DNA from: Dehalococcoidia bacterium | Lineage (GTDB): Bacteria > Chloroflexota > Dehalococcoidia > GIF9 > AB-539-J10 | Length of the DNA: 26,070 nt | NCBI GenBank assembly: GCA_023229725.1 | Contig: JALNYR010000017.1 | Location: 1-26,070, forward strand | Direction of reading: 5' to 3' | Notes under the pieces: generated by a model | Databases searched by the model: none | The model's input: the letters and a program-made list of their open reading frames with translations, nothing else | What the model was told of the DNA's origin: nothing | Translations under genes and position numbers: made by a program | Part shown: one piece after another, positions 7,934-15,512 of the stretch | Layout: the number at the start of each line of letters is the position of its first letter | Numbering within the stretch: position 1 is the first letter of the stretch

Positions 7934-9118
7934 TCAGGAGACGAACCTGGCCATCAGGCCCGCCCCATCATCGATGACGAGACCGAGGCGTGACGCCTCA
8001 CGTTCGGTGAAGCGAGCCGCGCCGTTCGCCTGCACTCCGGAACCCCACAGCAGAAAGGGGACCGGCTCGGGAACATGAGTCTGCACTTTTATGGGCGTTG
8101 GGTGATCCGGCGCCACCAGTACACGGAGTTCCCTGTTCCCCATCGCGCGCAACGCAGAGACCATCTCAGCGTCGATGCACTCTATCGCCCGCACCTTGTC
8201 ACCGACCGAACCGTCATGGCCGGCCTCGTCCGGCGCCTCCACGTGCGCGACCACCAGGTCCTGGTCCCGAAGGGCCAGCATCGCGCCACGCATCTGGGCC
8301 GCGTAGTCGTTATGAACATCGCCGGTCACACCGGGAATCGAGAGGATGCGCATATCGAGCATCTTAGCAAGACCGAGGAGCAAGTCAACCCCGGACGTCA
8401 GCGCCGCGTTCAGACCGTAGACTTCCCGGAACGACGGCATAGCGGGAATCTGCCCGCTGCCCCAGAACAGCCAGATCATGTTCGCGGGAGGCTCTCCCCG
8501 GGCGACGCGACGCTCATTCACGGGATGGTGCGCAAGCACGTCGACCGAGCGAAGCATGAGGTCGCGCAGGTAGCCGCTGCCTTCTCCTGCCGGCAGATGC
8601 TTCTCGATAGGTGCGCCGGGGATGTCGTGTGCCGGCGTGCAGGCGGCTCGCAGCGTCTCCTCGTGACCACGTATCTTGCAGATGTGCCGGTAGCTGATGC
8701 CCGGGAAGAAACCGACCTCGCTGCCGCCCAGCGACTCGTCGAGAGAGCGGATGAGGGCGTGTGCTTCATCGTTGCCGATGTAGCCGGAGCTGTAGCTCTC
8801 CATCGTGCCTTCACGCACGCTGACGAGATTGCAGCGGAAGACGGCCTCGCCTTTCCCGACGGGAATCTCCATGCTCCTCGCCTCTATGGACCCGCGACCG
8901 CGGTAGTACCGGCGAGGGTCATAACCGAGGAGCGACATGCAGGCGCACGCGCTGCTGGGCTCCATGCCGACAGGAACCGTACGCACCAGACCACAGGCGC
9001 CGTCGAGCGCCATGGCATCAAGGTGCGGCGTACGCGCCAACTCGAGGCAGGTCTTCCCGCCGTGCGACGGGAGAGGCCACCCGGCGGCGCCGTCCATTAT
9101 GAGGACGAAGTACTTCAT
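7934..9118 (-). CDS. Archaeal-type phosphoglycerate mutase family; candidate homoserine kinase
   Basis: This 394-residue protein belongs to the alkaline-phosphatase-fold, cofactor-independent phosphoglycerate mutase family (apgM type). The N-terminal metal-binding Asp9 is in LIMDGAAGWP. The nucleophile region is EPSSACACMSLLGYDP (residues 53-68). The family segments YYRGRGSIEA, FRCNLV and GISYRH follow, and the C-terminal metal site is APDHPTPIKVQTH. One branch of this family (TIGR02535) has been proposed to be a non-orthologous homoserine kinase, because it occurs with threonine-pathway genes in genomes without thrB. The gene here sits 11 bases before aspartate kinase, which supports that reading, although phosphoglycerate mutase activity cannot be excluded. 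The start is ATG with only a weak AGGG ribosome binding site. It is the first gene of the run ending in gyrA and the hydrolase. Confidence 0.85.
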   Translation of the reverse strand: MKYFVLIMDGAAGWPLPSHGGKTCLELARTPHLDAMALDGACGLVRTVPVGMEPSSACACMSLLGYDPRRYYRGRGSIEARSMEIPVGKGEAVFRCNLVSVREGTMESYSSGYIGNDEAHALIRSLDESLGGSEVGFFPGISYRHICKIRGHEETLRAACTPAHDIPGAPIEKHLPAGEGSGYLRDLMLRSVDVLAHHPVNERRVARGEPPANMIWLFWGSGQIPAMPSFREVYGLNAALTSGVDLLLGLAKMLDMRILSIPGVTGDVHNDYAAQMRGAMLALRDQDLVVAHVEAPDEAGHDGSVGDKVRAIECIDAEMVSALRAMGNRELRVLVAPDHPTPIKVQTHVPEPVPFLLWGSGVQANGAARFTEREASRLGLVIDDGAGLMARFVS

Positions 9119-9120
9119 AC

Positions 9121-9149
9121 TTGCCCTGCCTGTCGAAGCACTCTATAAT
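9121..9149 (+). promoter_or_regulatory. Promoter of tRNA-Pro
   Basis: TTGCCC (9121-9126), a 17-base spacer and a perfect TATAAT (9144-9149) lie just upstream of the tRNA. Transcription would start near 9156, about 6 bases before the mature 5' end. Confidence 0.75.
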
Positions 9150-9161
9150 AGCACGGTCACA

Positions 9162-9234
9162 CGGGGCGTAGCGCAGTCGGTAGCGCGCAGCGTTCGGGAC
9201 GCTGAGGCCGGAGGTTCGAGTCCTCTCGCCCCGA
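9162..9234 (+). tRNA. tRNA-Pro, anticodon CGG
   Basis: The sequence folds into a full cloverleaf. The acceptor stem CGGGGCG (9162-9168) pairs perfectly with CGCCCCG (9227-9233). The D stem GCGC (9171-9174) pairs with 9183-9186 around an 8-base loop. The anticodon stem CAGCG/CGCTG (9188-9192 with 9200-9204) holds the loop TTCGGGA, giving anticodon CGG at 9195-9197, which reads CCG proline codons. A 5-base variable loop follows, and the T stem (9210-9214 with 9222-9226) holds the loop TTCGAGT. The discriminator is A9234 and CCA is not encoded. The pyrimidine-rich run directly after it (from 9235) may end transcription. Confidence 0.96.
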
Positions 9235-9307
9235 CTCTTCTCTCCTCTTTCCTTGCATCACACCGTCCGTTGCTGCTGCGTTCGGGTAGAAGGCCGTTCC
9301 TGCCCTA

Positions 9308-9316
9308 TGGTAGAAT
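9308..9316 (+). promoter_or_regulatory. Extended -10 promoter candidate before the 4-hydroxybutyryl-CoA-dehydratase-like gene
   Basis: TGG followed by TAGAAT (9311-9316) is an extended -10 element. I see no convincing -35 element 17 bases upstream. Transcription would start near 9323, leaving a leader of about 32 bases containing the strong AAAGGAGG ribosome binding site at 9343-9350. Confidence 0.45.
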
Positions 9317-9354
9317 CTCCGCCGGTATGGCGTGACATAACCAAAGGAGGACCG

Positions 9355-10818
9355 ATGGCTCTGAAGACCCCCGAGCAGTACAAGCAGTCACTCAAGAAGC
9401 TGAAGCCGAACATGTACAAGTTCGGCAAGCTCATCACCGACGTCACCACCGATCCCAACACCAGGGGAACGGTCGAAGGACACGCGCAGATCTACGCCGC
9501 GGCACTTGGAACCGAGTACGCCGATGTCTTCTGCACCACCTCGCACTTGACCGGCGACAGGGTGTCCCGCTACCTCGCTATCCTTCAGACGGCGGACGAC
9601 ATGATTGCGAACTGCAAGATGAAGCGCGCCGCCTACAACCTCACAGGAACCTGCACCGGTGCGCGCTGCGCCGGGCACGCAGCGATGAATGCCATGTGGC
9701 CGACGACCTTCGACATGGACAAGGAGCTCGGCACGAACTACCACGACAGGCTCAAGGACTGGTTGCGCTATGCGCAGGACAACGACATCACCATCTCGGG
9801 AGCACTCACAGACGCGAAGGGCAACCGCTCACTGTCCCCCTCCCAGCAGCCCGACCCTGACATGAACGTTCACATCGTCGAGGTGAGAGACAACGGCATC
9901 GTCGTCCGGGGCGCCAAGGTGATGATATGCGGCTGCGCCGCCGCCCAGGAGGTGTTCGTCCTTCCGGGAGGGGCCTACAAGGATGCCGACAAGGACTACG
10001 CGGTGTCCTTCGTGACACCGAAGGACGCACCGGGCCTCACTCTCGTCGAAGCCCGGCACCCGAGCGACACGCGGGAGGCCGAAGAGGGTTTTGACGTCCC
10101 CGTCAAGATTGGTGGGACTACCCAGGCCTATCTCTTCTTCCAGGACGTGTTCATACCCAAGGAGCGCGTCTTCCTGGCCGGCGAGTGCAAGTACACCGGC
10201 TCGGTCCTGGCGAACTTCACCGCCCCCTACCGCGCTGCAATTGGCGGGTGCGTGGCGGGCCAGGGCGACGTCATGGCCGGCGCCGCGGCGCTCATCGCGC
10301 GCGCCAACGGTCTTTCGACCAAGGCCTTCAACGAGAAACTGACACAGATGTTCGTCAACAACGAGACCACCTTCGCCGTGGGAGTCGCCGCGTCGGCGCT
10401 CGGCAGGAAGCATCCTTCAGGGGCATGGCAGACCAATACTCTGTTGGCACATGTCAACAAGGTACACGTCGCCACGCTGCCCTATGAAACGAAGCGCCTC
10501 ACGCAGGAGATTGCCGGCGGCATCGCGGAAATCGGGTGTCTGCCCTCGTACGTTGACTTCACCAACCCCGTCTACGGCCACCTGGTCCAGAAGTACCTCA
10601 AGGCTGCTTCGAGCGCCGAGGCTCGAGCGAAGGTCGCGCGCCTCATCGAGTGGCTCACCATCGGAGCGGGCGTGCCGGGATGCATGCACGGAGGCGGCTC
10701 TCCTGATGGCGCCAAGATAGTGATCAGGGGCAGTGCCGGCCTCGACCGGTCCATCGGGTACGCACGGCGCCTCATCGGTCTTGATGAGGCTATCGAGGAG
10801 CCCGCGGCGAAGAAGTAG
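9355..10818 (+). CDS. 4-hydroxybutyryl-CoA dehydratase / HpaB-family flavoprotein, divergent active site
   Basis: The 487-residue protein matches the length (about 490) and overall pattern of AbfD, the FAD and [4Fe-4S] enzyme that dehydrates 4-hydroxybutyryl-CoA to crotonyl-CoA and isomerises vinylacetyl-CoA. Its fold is that of the acyl-CoA dehydrogenases. Cys299 in AAIGGCVAGQGD and the pair Cys100/Cys105 in GTCTGARCAGH resemble the AbfD cluster ligands. The spacing of the pair is CX4C instead of CX3C, and the ligand corresponding to His292 of AbfD is Tyr292. The AbfD catalytic Tyr296, Lys300 and Glu455 align with Ile296, Val300 and Gly442 (numbering recalled, aligned by eye). It may therefore bind a cluster but is unlikely to do the standard reaction. 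I chose the ATG at 9355 for its AAAGGAGG ribosome binding site 4 bases upstream. It is the first gene of the redox cluster. Confidence 0.85.
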   Translation: MALKTPEQYKQSLKKLKPNMYKFGKLITDVTTDPNTRGTVEGHAQIYAAALGTEYADVFCTTSHLTGDRVSRYLAILQTADDMIANCKMKRAAYNLTGTCTGARCAGHAAMNAMWPTTFDMDKELGTNYHDRLKDWLRYAQDNDITISGALTDAKGNRSLSPSQQPDPDMNVHIVEVRDNGIVVRGAKVMICGCAAAQEVFVLPGGAYKDADKDYAVSFVTPKDAPGLTLVEARHPSDTREAEEGFDVPVKIGGTTQAYLFFQDVFIPKERVFLAGECKYTGSVLANFTAPYRAAIGGCVAGQGDVMAGAAALIARANGLSTKAFNEKLTQMFVNNETTFAVGVAASALGRKHPSGAWQTNTLLAHVNKVHVATLPYETKRLTQEIAGGIAEIGCLPSYVDFTNPVYGHLVQKYLKAASSAEARAKVARLIEWLTIGAGVPGCMHGGGSPDGAKIVIRGSAGLDRSIGYARRLIGLDEAIEEPAAKK

Positions 10819-10974
10819 ACGCCACAAGCAGGCGTGACGCTCCGCGACGTACTGCCTGCCGTCGCGGGGCAGAGGCGTCGCCGGGTCCGGCAAGGCCGAC
10901 GACGCACAGGTTATCGCAGCAGAGCAACATGGAGTACGGGAATCGACGCATTCTGCAAAGGAGGATATTCAGAC

Positions 10975-12126
10975 ATGGGCAAGTTCCCCTATTTCACCGA
11001 GGTTCACGATGAGATCCGAGAGATAGCCAAGGGTGCGGCGGAAGCGTGCAAGAAGACCGCCGTCGAAGCCGACAGAAAGCACGACTACAACATCGTCAAG
11101 AAGAACCTGAAACGCCTCGCCGAGCTGAATCTCATCGGCATCCACATACCGACGGAGTACGGGGGCGAAGGTCTGGACTTCGTCGGCCACTGCGTGGCCC
11201 TGGAGGAGATCTCGAAGGGATGCCTCTCGACCGCCTTCTCGTTCAACACGCAGCGGTTGGCCATGGACGCCATCAGGCTGGGCGGCAACGATGCGCAGAA
11301 GAAGAAGTACCTCATCCCCGCCTGTGCAGGTTCGATTGTCTCATTCGCGACGACCGAGCCGGAGGCCGGCTCAGACGTGGCGTCGATGAAGACGACTGCG
11401 GTGAAAGACGGCGGTTCGTGGGTCATCAACGGCAGCAAGCACTACATCACCAACGCCATGATTGCCGACGCCAACGTGCTCGTGGCCAAGACGAGCGCCC
11501 CCGACGCGCCGAAGCTGGAGTTCACTGCCTTCATCGTCGACAGCGACAATCCGGGCATCAAGATGAGCAAGGTCGAGAGCAAGATGGGCGCCACAGCCTC
11601 GCCCACGACCGAGTACTTCCTTGAGAACTGCCGGGTGAACGAGGACGCGGTCCTGGGAAAAGTCGGCGCCGGCATGCCGCTTGCGCTGTCCGCTCTTGAG
11701 ATTGCCCGGATTGGCATCGGAACCCAGGGGCTGGGCCTGATGCAGGTGGCACTTGAGCAGGCCATCGCCTACGCCAAGGAGCGCGTGCAGTTCGGCAAGC
11801 CCATCATCAAGAACCAGGCCATCCAGTTCCATATCGCCAACATGTCCTCCCGCGTCGAAATCGCGCGCAACCTGCTCTACCACGCCGCATGGCTCAAGGA
11901 TCAGGGCCTGCCAGCGGGCAAAGAGGCGGCAATCGCGAAACTGTACGCCACCGAGGAATGCACCTGGGTCTGCAACATGGCCATGAACATCCTCTGCGGA
12001 CCCGGCTACACCACCGACTACCCGATCGAGCGGTACTTCAGGGACGCCAAGGTGCTCGAGATGGGTGGCGGCACTTCGGAGATTATGCGCATCATCATTT
12101 CGCGCGAAGAGGTGGGAAAGATCTAG
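10975..12126 (+). CDS. Acyl-CoA dehydrogenase
   Basis: A 383-residue FAD-dependent acyl-CoA dehydrogenase, a family that oxidises (or, with bifurcating partners, forms) alpha-beta saturated acyl-CoAs and passes electrons to ETF. The flavin and substrate segment SFATTEPEAGSDVASMKTT (residues 123-141) and YITNAMIADANVLV are typical, as are RVQFGKPIIKNQAIQF and the C-terminal CGPGYTTDYPIERYFRDAKV. The catalytic base of the common members (Glu in the EGTS motif) is Gly365 here, within EMGGGTSEI. The alternative helix-G glutamate used by isovaleryl-CoA dehydrogenase aligns with Ala244. The start is ATG with AAAGGAGG about 10 bases upstream. A 156-base gap separates it from the preceding gene. The true substrate cannot be told from the sequence. 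Confidence 0.92.
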   Translation: MGKFPYFTEVHDEIREIAKGAAEACKKTAVEADRKHDYNIVKKNLKRLAELNLIGIHIPTEYGGEGLDFVGHCVALEEISKGCLSTAFSFNTQRLAMDAIRLGGNDAQKKKYLIPACAGSIVSFATTEPEAGSDVASMKTTAVKDGGSWVINGSKHYITNAMIADANVLVAKTSAPDAPKLEFTAFIVDSDNPGIKMSKVESKMGATASPTTEYFLENCRVNEDAVLGKVGAGMPLALSALEIARIGIGTQGLGLMQVALEQAIAYAKERVQFGKPIIKNQAIQFHIANMSSRVEIARNLLYHAAWLKDQGLPAGKEAAIAKLYATEECTWVCNMAMNILCGPGYTTDYPIERYFRDAKVLEMGGGTSEIMRIIISREEVGKI

Positions 12127-12267
12127 GCCGGTCGTCCACTGCCCCAGACGCGCCCGCCGCGTTCTTCGCCGGGCGACAGTCACGGAGAGTTGAAGGGCCG
12201 TCGCACTGTGTGCGGCGGTCCGACTCGAAGGCAGGGATGCCAGCGCCACAGAAGGAGGTGTGCTGAG

Positions 12268-13059
12268 TTGCATATCATCGTCCTTGCGAAACAAGTTCCC
12301 GACATCGAGAAGGTCCAGTTCATCAAGGAGAAGGGATGGGTGGACCGGAAGTCGGCCGATGCTGAGATAAACCCGTTCGACCTCAACGCGCTTGAGGCAG
12401 CTCAGCAGATGAAGGAGAAGCTGGGCGCGAAGGTCACGGTCATCAGTATGGGCCCTGCGTCCGCGGAGGCGGTGCTGCGCGAGTCCATCGCGCGCGATGC
12501 CGACCGCGGCATCCTGCTCACCGACGAGAAGCTCGCCGGAGCCGACACACTTGCCACGTCGTACGCACTGGCGGCCGCCATCAAGAAGGTCGGCAGCTTC
12601 GACCTCATACTCTGTGGCGAGAAGACCGTGGACGGCGATACCGGCCAGGTCGGCCCATCGGTTGCCGAGCGACTCGGCATCCCGCACCTCTCGTTCGTGT
12701 CGGAGCTCACCGAAGTGACGGCGGACAAAGTGGTCGCCGTCGTCGAGACAGCCTCCGGCTCGCTCAAGGTCGAGGCCGGGTTCCCGCTTCTCATCGCGGG
12801 CACGAAGGAACTCAACACCCCCCGGCTGCCGACCCTGAAGGACAAGCTGCGCGCCCGCAAGGCGGAGGTAGAGAAATGGAGTGCCGCCGACCTCGCAGGC
12901 GCCGACGCTTCGAAGCTCGGCTGCAGCGGTTCTCCCACCTGGGTGGAGCGCATATCCGTGCCTCCCGAGAAGAAACGAAAGGGAGAGGTCCTCAAGGGCG
13001 AAGGCTCGGCAGCGAGACTGATGGCAGCGCTCGACAAAGACGGGCTGCTGAAAGGGTAG
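12268..13059 (+). CDS. etfB: Electron transfer flavoprotein, beta subunit
   Basis: This 263-residue EtfB pairs with EtfA to carry electrons between the acyl-CoA dehydrogenase and a redox partner. The N-terminus HIIVLAKQVPD, the NPFDLNALEAA segment and VDGDTGQVGPSVAERLGIP (residues 121-139) are diagnostic. The last lacks the DDxxQTG form of mitochondrial-type ETF and resembles ETFs known or suspected to bifurcate electrons, where this loop helps hold a second FAD. That reading is inference. The start is TTG at 12268, chosen because AAGGAGGTG ends 7 bases upstream and the protein then begins exactly at the family N-terminus. EtfA follows after 4 bases. Confidence 0.95.
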   Translation: MHIIVLAKQVPDIEKVQFIKEKGWVDRKSADAEINPFDLNALEAAQQMKEKLGAKVTVISMGPASAEAVLRESIARDADRGILLTDEKLAGADTLATSYALAAAIKKVGSFDLILCGEKTVDGDTGQVGPSVAERLGIPHLSFVSELTEVTADKVVAVVETASGSLKVEAGFPLLIAGTKELNTPRLPTLKDKLRARKAEVEKWSAADLAGADASKLGCSGSPTWVERISVPPEKKRKGEVLKGEGSAARLMAALDKDGLLKG

Positions 13060-13063
13060 AGCG

Positions 13064-14032
13064 ATGGAGAAGAGAAGCGTGCTCATCTACGCCGAACAAG
13101 AGGGTGGCAAGCTGCACCCCATCTGCTTCGAACTGCTGGGCAAAGGGCGGGAACTCGCCGACAAGAGCGGAGGAGTCGTCTCCTGCGCGCTGCTTGGCTC
13201 CGACGTCGCCGCCCTGGCGCAGGACCTCGTCGCGCACGGCGCCGACACGGTATACGTTTTCGACGACCCGTCTCTCGCCACGTTCGACGCCCTGTCATAC
13301 AAGCAGAACCTTGTGCCGCTCGTGAAGGAACTGGAGCCCCACCTGGTCCTCTTCGGTACCACGTTCAGCGGCAAGTCGCTTGCTCCACGTGTAGCCACCG
13401 CTCTCGAAGCCGGATTGACCTCCAACTGCACGGCAATCGAGTTGCAGGATGACGGCTCGCTGCTGCAGGTTCGACCTGCGTTCACCGGCAACTTCCTTGC
13501 ACACATCAAGACGAAGTCCTCTCCGGCCATGGCGTCCGTGCGCTACCGGGCGCTGGAAGCCAAACCGAAGGATGCCTCTCGCAAGGGCCAGGTGGTCAAG
13601 AGGGCAGTCGAGAAGGTGCCGAGCCCCGTCAAGGTCCTTGGCAAGGGCACACCGAAAGGGGCAAGCATCGCGGCCGCGAATGTCGTTGTGTGCGCGGGCC
13701 GCGGCTTGAAGAAGCCCGCGGACTTCGCCCTTGTGAAGCGGCTTGCCGACGCGCTTGGCGGCGTGGTCGGTGCGACCCGCCCGCTGGTCGACGACGGCTG
13801 GATAAGCAAGGACCACCAGGTCGGCTTCAGCGGCACGATTGTGAAGCCCAAGCTCTACATCGGCGTCGGCGTGTCGGGTTCCCCGCAGCACCTCGCCGGC
13901 ATGCGTGAGTCAGGCACCATCGTCGCCATCAACTCCGACCCGTCGGTTGCGCTGTTCCGCATCGCGGACTACGCGCTGGTCGGCGACATGTACGAAATCA
14001 TCCCGCAGTTGCTGGAGCAACTCGGGAAGTAG
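13064..14032 (+). CDS. etfA: Electron transfer flavoprotein, alpha subunit
   Basis: This 322-residue EtfA has an N-terminal domain followed by the conserved FAD-binding C-terminal domain. AGRGLKKP is at residues 211-218, GATR at 236-239 and HQVGFSG at 251-257. The VSGSPQHLAGM stretch (270-280) carries His276, then come AINSDPSVALFRIADYALVGD and a final EIIPQL. The usual QTGK flavin contact reads FSGT, keeping a hydroxyl side chain where Thr normally touches the flavin. It is co-translated with etfB, 4 bases away, and ends the cluster just before a strong hairpin. Its partner oxidoreductase is probably the acyl-CoA dehydrogenase two genes upstream. No ETF:quinone oxidoreductase is in the window. 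Confidence 0.95.
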   Translation: MEKRSVLIYAEQEGGKLHPICFELLGKGRELADKSGGVVSCALLGSDVAALAQDLVAHGADTVYVFDDPSLATFDALSYKQNLVPLVKELEPHLVLFGTTFSGKSLAPRVATALEAGLTSNCTAIELQDDGSLLQVRPAFTGNFLAHIKTKSSPAMASVRYRALEAKPKDASRKGQVVKRAVEKVPSPVKVLGKGTPKGASIAAANVVVCAGRGLKKPADFALVKRLADALGGVVGATRPLVDDGWISKDHQVGFSGTIVKPKLYIGVGVSGSPQHLAGMRESGTIVAINSDPSVALFRIADYALVGDMYEIIPQLLEQLGK

Positions 14033-14058
14033 CCATCCGGTACCCGGAGAAACGACGA

Positions 14059-14085
14059 GGGGGCAGGCGCTGAGCGCCTGCCCCC
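14059..14085. terminator. Hairpin terminator between etfA and glyQS
   Basis: A perfect 12-bp stem (14059-14070 with 14074-14085) closes on the triloop TGA. It is followed by TGTTTC on the plus strand. It lies between two convergent genes and probably ends transcription from both sides. The T-tract is short on the plus side and poor on the minus side. Confidence 0.8.
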
Positions 14086-14111
14086 TGTTTCATTCTCAGT
14101 GGAACGTCAGC

Positions 14112-15458
14112 TTACGCTCGTGCGCCGGCCCAGAGGCTGTCCGTGCCGAACGCCTCGCCGGCGAGCTTCGTCTTCAGCGTATCGACCAGGTTCTCGACCG
14201 GCAGGCGTATCTGCGCCAGCGAATCGCGGTCGCGAATGGTCACCTGGTTGTCGTCGAGTGATTCGAAGTCGATTGTCACACAGAACGGCGTGCCGATTTC
14301 ATCCTGTCGACGGTACCGGCGGCCGATGCTCTGCGTGTCATCGTAGTCGGTGGCAAAGCACTGTCTCAGCTTCGCGTGTACCTCTTTGGCGAAGGGCGCG
14401 AGGCGCTCGTTCTTGCTCAACGGGAGCACCGCGACCTTGACCGGCGCAAGAGCGGGGTGCAGCTTCAGAACGGTGCGGGTGGCGCCCTCCACGTCTTCCT
14501 CCGTATACGAGTCCGCCAGGAACGCCAGCGCCGAGCGGTCGGCACCCGCAGACGGCTCAATGACATAGGGGAGATAGCGCTCGTTGTCCTGCGTGTCGAA
14601 GTAGCTCAGGTCCTTGCCGCTCCATGTCGAGTGTTGCTTGAGGTCGTAGTCGGCCCGGTTTGCGATGCCCTCGAGCTCCGACCAGCCGATGGGAAACAGG
14701 TACTCGACATCCACACACGCTTTGGCATAGTGGGCGAGTTCGTCCTTGGCGTGCTCGCGCATCCTGAGGTTCTCGGCACGCATGCCAAGTGAGATGTACC
14801 ACTTGTACCGCTCGCCCGCCCAGTACCGGAACCAGTCCTCGTCCGTTCCCGGCTTCACGAAGAACTCCATTTCCATCTGCTCGAACTCACGCGTCCGGAA
14901 GGTGAAGTTGCCGGGAGTGATCTCGTTGCGAAACGACTTCCCTATTTGAGCGATGCCGAGCGGCAGCCTCTTGCGGGACGTCGTCACGACATTCTCGAAG
15001 TTGACGAAGATTCCCTGTGCAGTCTCGGGTCTCAGATACACGACAGCAGCGTCGTCCTCAACCGCTCCCATGAAGGTCTTGAACATAAGGTTGAAGTTCC
15101 TGGGGGCCGTCAACTCGCCGCCGCAGGAAGGGCAGGCCTGCTTCTCAAGCTGGTCGGCACGCCAGCGCATGTGGCAGGATTTGCACTCGACGAGAGGGTC
15201 GCTGAAGCTCTCGATGTGCCCGCTCGCCTTCCAGACCATCGGGTGCATCATGATGCTGCAGTCGAGGCCCACGACATCGTCGCGGGTCTCCACCATGCTG
15301 CGCCACCAGGCGTTCTTCACATTGCGCTTGAACTCGACGCCGACCGGCCCGTAGTCCCAGCAGCTGGCAAGGCCGCCGTAGATCTCGCTGCTCTGAAAAA
15401 TGAATCCTCGCCTCTTGCAGAGTGAGACGATCTTGTCCATCGTGACAGCATCTGACAT
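14112..15458 (-). CDS. glyQS: Glycyl-tRNA synthetase, class II dimeric type
   Basis: This enzyme charges tRNA-Gly with glycine in the cytoplasm. The 448-residue chain is the homodimeric (archaeal, eukaryotic and Gram-positive-like) form, not the alpha2beta2 bacterial form. The N-terminal motif 1 region runs from FQSSEIYGGLASCWDYGP. A zinc site is formed by Cys92, Cys95, Cys109 and Cys112. YLRPETAQGIF (141-151) and motif 2 FRNEITPGNFTFRTREFEQ (177-195) bind ATP and glycine. The motif 3 segment reads EPSAGADRSALAFL, and the anticodon-binding domain is C-terminal. The start is ATG with GGAGGTGG about 8 bases upstream. It lies 83 bases after the gene at 15542 on the same strand, and that gap holds a piece resembling the 3' end of tRNA-Gly. 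Confidence 0.97.
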   Translation of the reverse strand: MSDAVTMDKIVSLCKRRGFIFQSSEIYGGLASCWDYGPVGVEFKRNVKNAWWRSMVETRDDVVGLDCSIMMHPMVWKASGHIESFSDPLVECKSCHMRWRADQLEKQACPSCGGELTAPRNFNLMFKTFMGAVEDDAAVVYLRPETAQGIFVNFENVVTTSRKRLPLGIAQIGKSFRNEITPGNFTFRTREFEQMEMEFFVKPGTDEDWFRYWAGERYKWYISLGMRAENLRMREHAKDELAHYAKACVDVEYLFPIGWSELEGIANRADYDLKQHSTWSGKDLSYFDTQDNERYLPYVIEPSAGADRSALAFLADSYTEEDVEGATRTVLKLHPALAPVKVAVLPLSKNERLAPFAKEVHAKLRQCFATDYDDTQSIGRRYRRQDEIGTPFCVTIDFESLDDNQVTIRDRDSLAQIRLPVENLVDTLKTKLAGEAFGTDSLWAGARA

Positions 15459-15512
15459 GGGTAGACCACCTCCAAACGTGCAAGGTTAGCAGCTTGCCGG
15501 ACCCTGTGCAAA

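Noticed and set aside
9253..9354. Longer start for the AbfD-like gene
   Set aside because: The frame is open upstream, but the ATG at 9355 has a near-perfect ribosome binding site and gives the family's normal length. The extension would cover the predicted promoter.
10819..10974. A small gene or regulatory RNA in the gap between the AbfD-like and acyl-CoA dehydrogenase genes
   Set aside because: Only a weak 5-bp hairpin is seen just after the stop. There is no convincing promoter or frame, and the ribosome binding site at the end belongs to the next gene.
11371..13086. A 571-codon open frame on the minus strand opposite the acyl-CoA dehydrogenase and etfB genes
   Set aside because: It spans two well-supported genes and their gap, has no family pattern, and its composition is that of an antisense shadow.
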